This document shows positions 6,933-9,372 of a stretch of DNA of 9,372 bases, piece after piece. The position numbers were made by a program, and so were the translations under genes. Each line of letters begins with the position of its first letter. The stretch's first letter is position 1. This DNA is from J089 sp964549745 (GTDB lineage Bacteria; Fidelibacterota; Marinisomatia; Marinisomatales; J089). The stretch lies in the NCBI GenBank assembly GCA_964549745.1, contig CAZJWP010000093.1, positions 1 to 9,372 of the forward strand, read 5' to 3'. The notes under the pieces were generated by a model. The model saw only the letters and a list, made by a program, of their open reading frames with translations, was not told the origin of the DNA and searched no databases.

Positions 6933-9269
6933 TCAGTCGGAGGTCTGAACGACCTGGCTTTCCATGGACTTTTGTAAACGGCGTGCTTCGGACAGGAATT
7001 CGGTCACATCCATTTCCTTTAAATAAACGGCGCCATGCGTCGCCCGAATGCGCGGATTCGAACTCCGATACCAGTAATCCCGTCCCAGGATCAATTCCAA
7101 CTGTTGATGCTGTTCCACCCAGATTTTCTGATCCAGATCGCAAAACGGTCCGTCCAGTTCATAGCTGGGAAATGAAGCGGATTTCTGACTTAAATAACAT
7201 TTCATAAAGATTTGACGGAGCGTTGCCATGGAATTCAGCGAAACGGGCACAATAATATCCGCTTCCGCCGGATGGAACCGGTACCAGACATTCCGGTAAC
7301 CCCAGATTCTCAGTTTACTCAAATCCGTGGTTTTCGACCATTCGCGAACAGCTTCTGCAATAGCCTGGAGCACTTTGTAATGGGTATCGGGGCCGCTTCC
7401 TTCAGGATCGAATGCCAGGGTAATCACCGTCGGTTTTATTCGCTTCAGCGATTCCAGGATCGGTTTCACATCCCGTTTCCGGTCCGGTTGTTCGGTGAAA
7501 ATATCGCCGGTGTAAAATCCCAATCTTAAATGTTGAACATTTTCGACCTCAATGCCGAAATGCGCCCAGACCAGTTCTTCCTCAAATTCCCGGATCATTC
7601 CCTTCAGCCGCTGAATGTCCGGCGTATTCTTTTCCCCGGGGTAACAATTCAAAAGTTTTTCGGAGAGTTCATCGATCTTGGCGATCAGCGCCTCACCGGA
7701 GCCAATGCCATAAATTTCCACCAAATTCCGTACAATCCGGTGACTTAATCCACGGCGGCACCCTTCCGGATTGTCATCGGCGATCCGATCCAAATAATGG
7801 TAAATATCCTTGTCCGTCTTTTTTGCCCAGCCATCGGTGAAGAAGTCCGGATAATGGATCATCTCAATCCGGTCCATCTCCAGAAATGTTTTGGTTTGTG
7901 CCAAAACTTCCAGCACATATTGATTTGTCACCGAAGTAAATCCGGAGGTCATATTGGCAAAATATTGGGTATTCGTTGCGGCCCGTACCAGATGAATAAT
8001 ATGGGGCAGGAAACCCAGCATAATATCGTCATGGTGCGGCCCGGTGTGATAGAAAATTTGATCCTCTTCGGAAGTTAATCCCCGCTCAATTTTCCGACGG
8101 TATCCATCCAATATCTCCGGAATGGTATTTTCATCAATATCGGGAATACAGTGACCGATCGGATCGGATTTCAATTCGTCCATCGTGACTTTGGGACCGA
8201 ACCGGTTCAGATTTTGGCAGACTTCAAAGAATACCTTCCCGGATTTGACTGCGTCCCAGGATTCGTGATGGAATTCCAACTCAAGCGAATCCCGCAGTTT
8301 ACTGGCGGCGCCTCCGGTTAGATAAAATCGGGCATTGTCCATTTTGTGCAGGACAGAGGCCGGGTAGCGAATATCCGGTTCTGATTCCAACGATTCCTTC
8401 ACAACTTTTGCTTTTGCTTCTCCAGCGGCAATGATAATCGCCACTGCGTCTCGATTACGGGCAATGGTCGCCAATCCAATGGTGATTACCAATCGGCGGC
8501 GTGAAATTTCGATGCCGCCCAAATCTGTGGCCGCAGCAGCCTGGGTTTCGAAGTTGGTTTCCATTAACCGTGTGGTGGAATGGTGATCCGACCCGCGAAT
8601 GTTAAAAGCAATGTGACCATCCGGACCGATCCCGCCCAGGAAGAACCCGATGCCGCCCATATCCCGAATCTTCGCTTCATAGTCGGAACACCATTGATCA
8701 ACCATGAAAATCGTTTGTTTTTGGAGTTGCTCCAGATTTGAATGTACATCCCGATAACGCAGCGATAGATCAACGGTAAAATCCGGAAAAATGGTTTGTA
8801 ACCGTGCATCGGTAGGCCGTGGAATTTCATCGCAATTGATAAAGATTCCATTCTTAGAGTTTAGACCAAAACCATCCACGTAAAAATGTTGAACGTAATT
8901 GTAAAAGCTGTTGTGCTGCTTCGGATTGATGGGATAAAACTCGTCAATCTGGACAAATTTCAAACCAGTGAGGTCCGGGAATTTTTCCAGGGTGAGGCCG
9001 TACTCATTTCGCAACCGGATCAGATCCTTCCGATTCCAGTTATCTCGGAGGTACTGAACCCACTTGATAAAATATTCCGGCGTTTTCCCGGTAGGGAGGC
9101 TGATCACTCCTTCGGGATTTTGAGCTGACCATTCCAAAAATCGCAGGGCGGTAATAAAACCCAGTTGGGGAAAATTGTCCACCACAATATAAGGTGTCCG
9201 GGTCGTGGCTTCCGGGCGATTCGAAAGCTCAAAAAAACGTTGTTCGACGGCTGAAGTGAATTTTTGCAT
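6933..9269 (-). CDS. nagB: glucosamine-6-phosphate deaminase (NagB) fused to PIG-L/LmbE deacetylase domain
   Basis: A 778-residue cytoplasmic two-domain protein. The N-terminal ~330 residues are NagB-like (GlcN6P to fructose-6-P plus ammonia): SLPTGKTP phosphate loop (57-64), VQIDEFYPI with D109 (the Asp72 of E. coli NagB) and FFLGGIGPDGHIAFN with D217 and H219 (Asp141, His143). The position of E. coli Glu148 is Ile224, so the Asp-His-Glu relay is incomplete. The C-terminal part (about 405-700) is PIG-L-like: GPHHDDIMLG supplies H412 and D415, and FDPEGSGPDTHYKV supplies H630, giving a plausible zinc site for N-deacetylation. A long insertion (about 495-600) and a linker at 335-405 are not explained. 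Such NagB/PIG-L fusions occur in Bacteroidota; combined deacetylation and deamination of an acetylated amino-sugar phosphate is inferred. The ATG at 9269 has no visible Shine-Dalgarno. The gene converges on spmB. Confidence 0.92.
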   Translation of the reverse strand: MQKFTSAVEQRFFELSNRPEATTRTPYIVVDNFPQLGFITALRFLEWSAQNPEGVISLPTGKTPEYFIKWVQYLRDNWNRKDLIRLRNEYGLTLEKFPDLTGLKFVQIDEFYPINPKQHNSFYNYVQHFYVDGFGLNSKNGIFINCDEIPRPTDARLQTIFPDFTVDLSLRYRDVHSNLEQLQKQTIFMVDQWCSDYEAKIRDMGGIGFFLGGIGPDGHIAFNIRGSDHHSTTRLMETNFETQAAAATDLGGIEISRRRLVITIGLATIARNRDAVAIIIAAGEAKAKVVKESLESEPDIRYPASVLHKMDNARFYLTGGAASKLRDSLELEFHHESWDAVKSGKVFFEVCQNLNRFGPKVTMDELKSDPIGHCIPDIDENTIPEILDGYRRKIERGLTSEEDQIFYHTGPHHDDIMLGFLPHIIHLVRAATNTQYFANMTSGFTSVTNQYVLEVLAQTKTFLEMDRIEMIHYPDFFTDGWAKKTDKDIYHYLDRIADDNPEGCRRGLSHRIVRNLVEIYGIGSGEALIAKIDELSEKLLNCYPGEKNTPDIQRLKGMIREFEEELVWAHFGIEVENVQHLRLGFYTGDIFTEQPDRKRDVKPILESLKRIKPTVITLAFDPEGSGPDTHYKVLQAIAEAVREWSKTTDLSKLRIWGYRNVWYRFHPAEADIIVPVSLNSMATLRQIFMKCYLSQKSASFPSYELDGPFCDLDQKIWVEQHQQLELILGRDYWYRSSNPRIRATHGAVYLKEMDVTEFLSEARRLQKSMESQVVQTSD

Positions 9270-9372
9270 GCAAAAAATTAGCGGTAACTAACAGGAGGTG
9301 AAAGGAAAACGATTTGATGATGAATTTTAAATGTTGGATTCAATCAGATGCTATTCCCCTCACTTGTACGCT
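9270..9372. other. right-edge intergenic/undetermined sequence
   Basis: This is 103 bases upstream of the nagB/PIG-L start. I see no convincing promoter for the minus-strand gene. On the plus strand AGGAGGTGA (9293-9301) is an excellent Shine-Dalgarno match. The nearest ATG is at 9317 (MMNFKCWIQ...), 15 bases away, and that frame is open to the window edge. This may be the start of a divergent gene, but with under 20 codons visible, and other frames also open, I cannot call it. Confidence 0.3.

Noticed and set aside
7212..8078. Several plus-strand ORFs opposite the nagB/PIG-L gene
   Set aside because: They are antisense to a continuous 778-codon gene with conserved catalytic motifs, and their products resemble nothing.
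1..9372. Mobile element, prophage or defence island
   Set aside because: No transposase, integrase, terminal inverted repeats, tRNA or toxin-antitoxin pair is visible; apart from the AT-rich middle gap the window looks like ordinary chromosomal genes.

Overview
The window looks like chromosomal DNA from a Gram-negative bacterium of the Bacteroidota/FCB superphylum. The clearest sign is a type IX secretion (T9SS) type A C-terminal domain with a YPNPFNP motif on a secreted peptidase. That form of the motif is common in Marinimicrobia, Calditrichota, Ignavibacteria and related candidate phyla. A fused NagB/PIG-L protein of a type known from Bacteroidota, and several starts with no visible Shine-Dalgarno, agree with this. 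The exact phylum cannot be fixed from the window.

Left half (1-5390, + strand): four genes are joined end to end by three ATGA stop/start overlaps, so they are almost certainly one operon. In order they are a beta-propeller-like protein cut by the left edge, a T9SS-exported M23 metallopeptidase, a lipoprotein PBP4-type D,D-carboxypeptidase/endopeptidase (S13), and an S66 L,D-carboxypeptidase. Three consecutive genes therefore act on the peptide part of peptidoglycan: outside the cell, in the envelope, and in the cytoplasm or recycling pathway.

Middle (5391-5793): an AT-rich 403-base gap. It holds 29-base-period tandem repeats with palindromic cores, which look like an operator array. A short ORF follows directly. 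Its N-terminus resembles SatD-family proteins, but it ends after 74 codons and is probably a truncated remnant.

Right half: spmA and spmB (5794-6928, + strand) are overlapping genes for paired membrane proteins of the nucleoside-recognition (Gate) family. On the opposite strand, a 778-residue protein (6933-9269) fuses a glucosamine-6-phosphate deaminase domain to a PIG-L/LmbE zinc deacetylase domain. It converges on spmB with only 4 bases between the stop codons. The last ~100 bases hold no assignable gene.

Taken together, the window has a peptidoglycan and amino-sugar theme: cleavage of peptide cross-links, trimming of stem peptides, and (by inference) feeding of N-acetylglucosamine phosphate back to fructose-6-phosphate. 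A PBP-type carboxypeptidase close to spmA-spmB recalls the dacB-spmA-spmB operon of Bacillus subtilis, but the peptidase belongs to a different family and the host appears not to be a spore-former.
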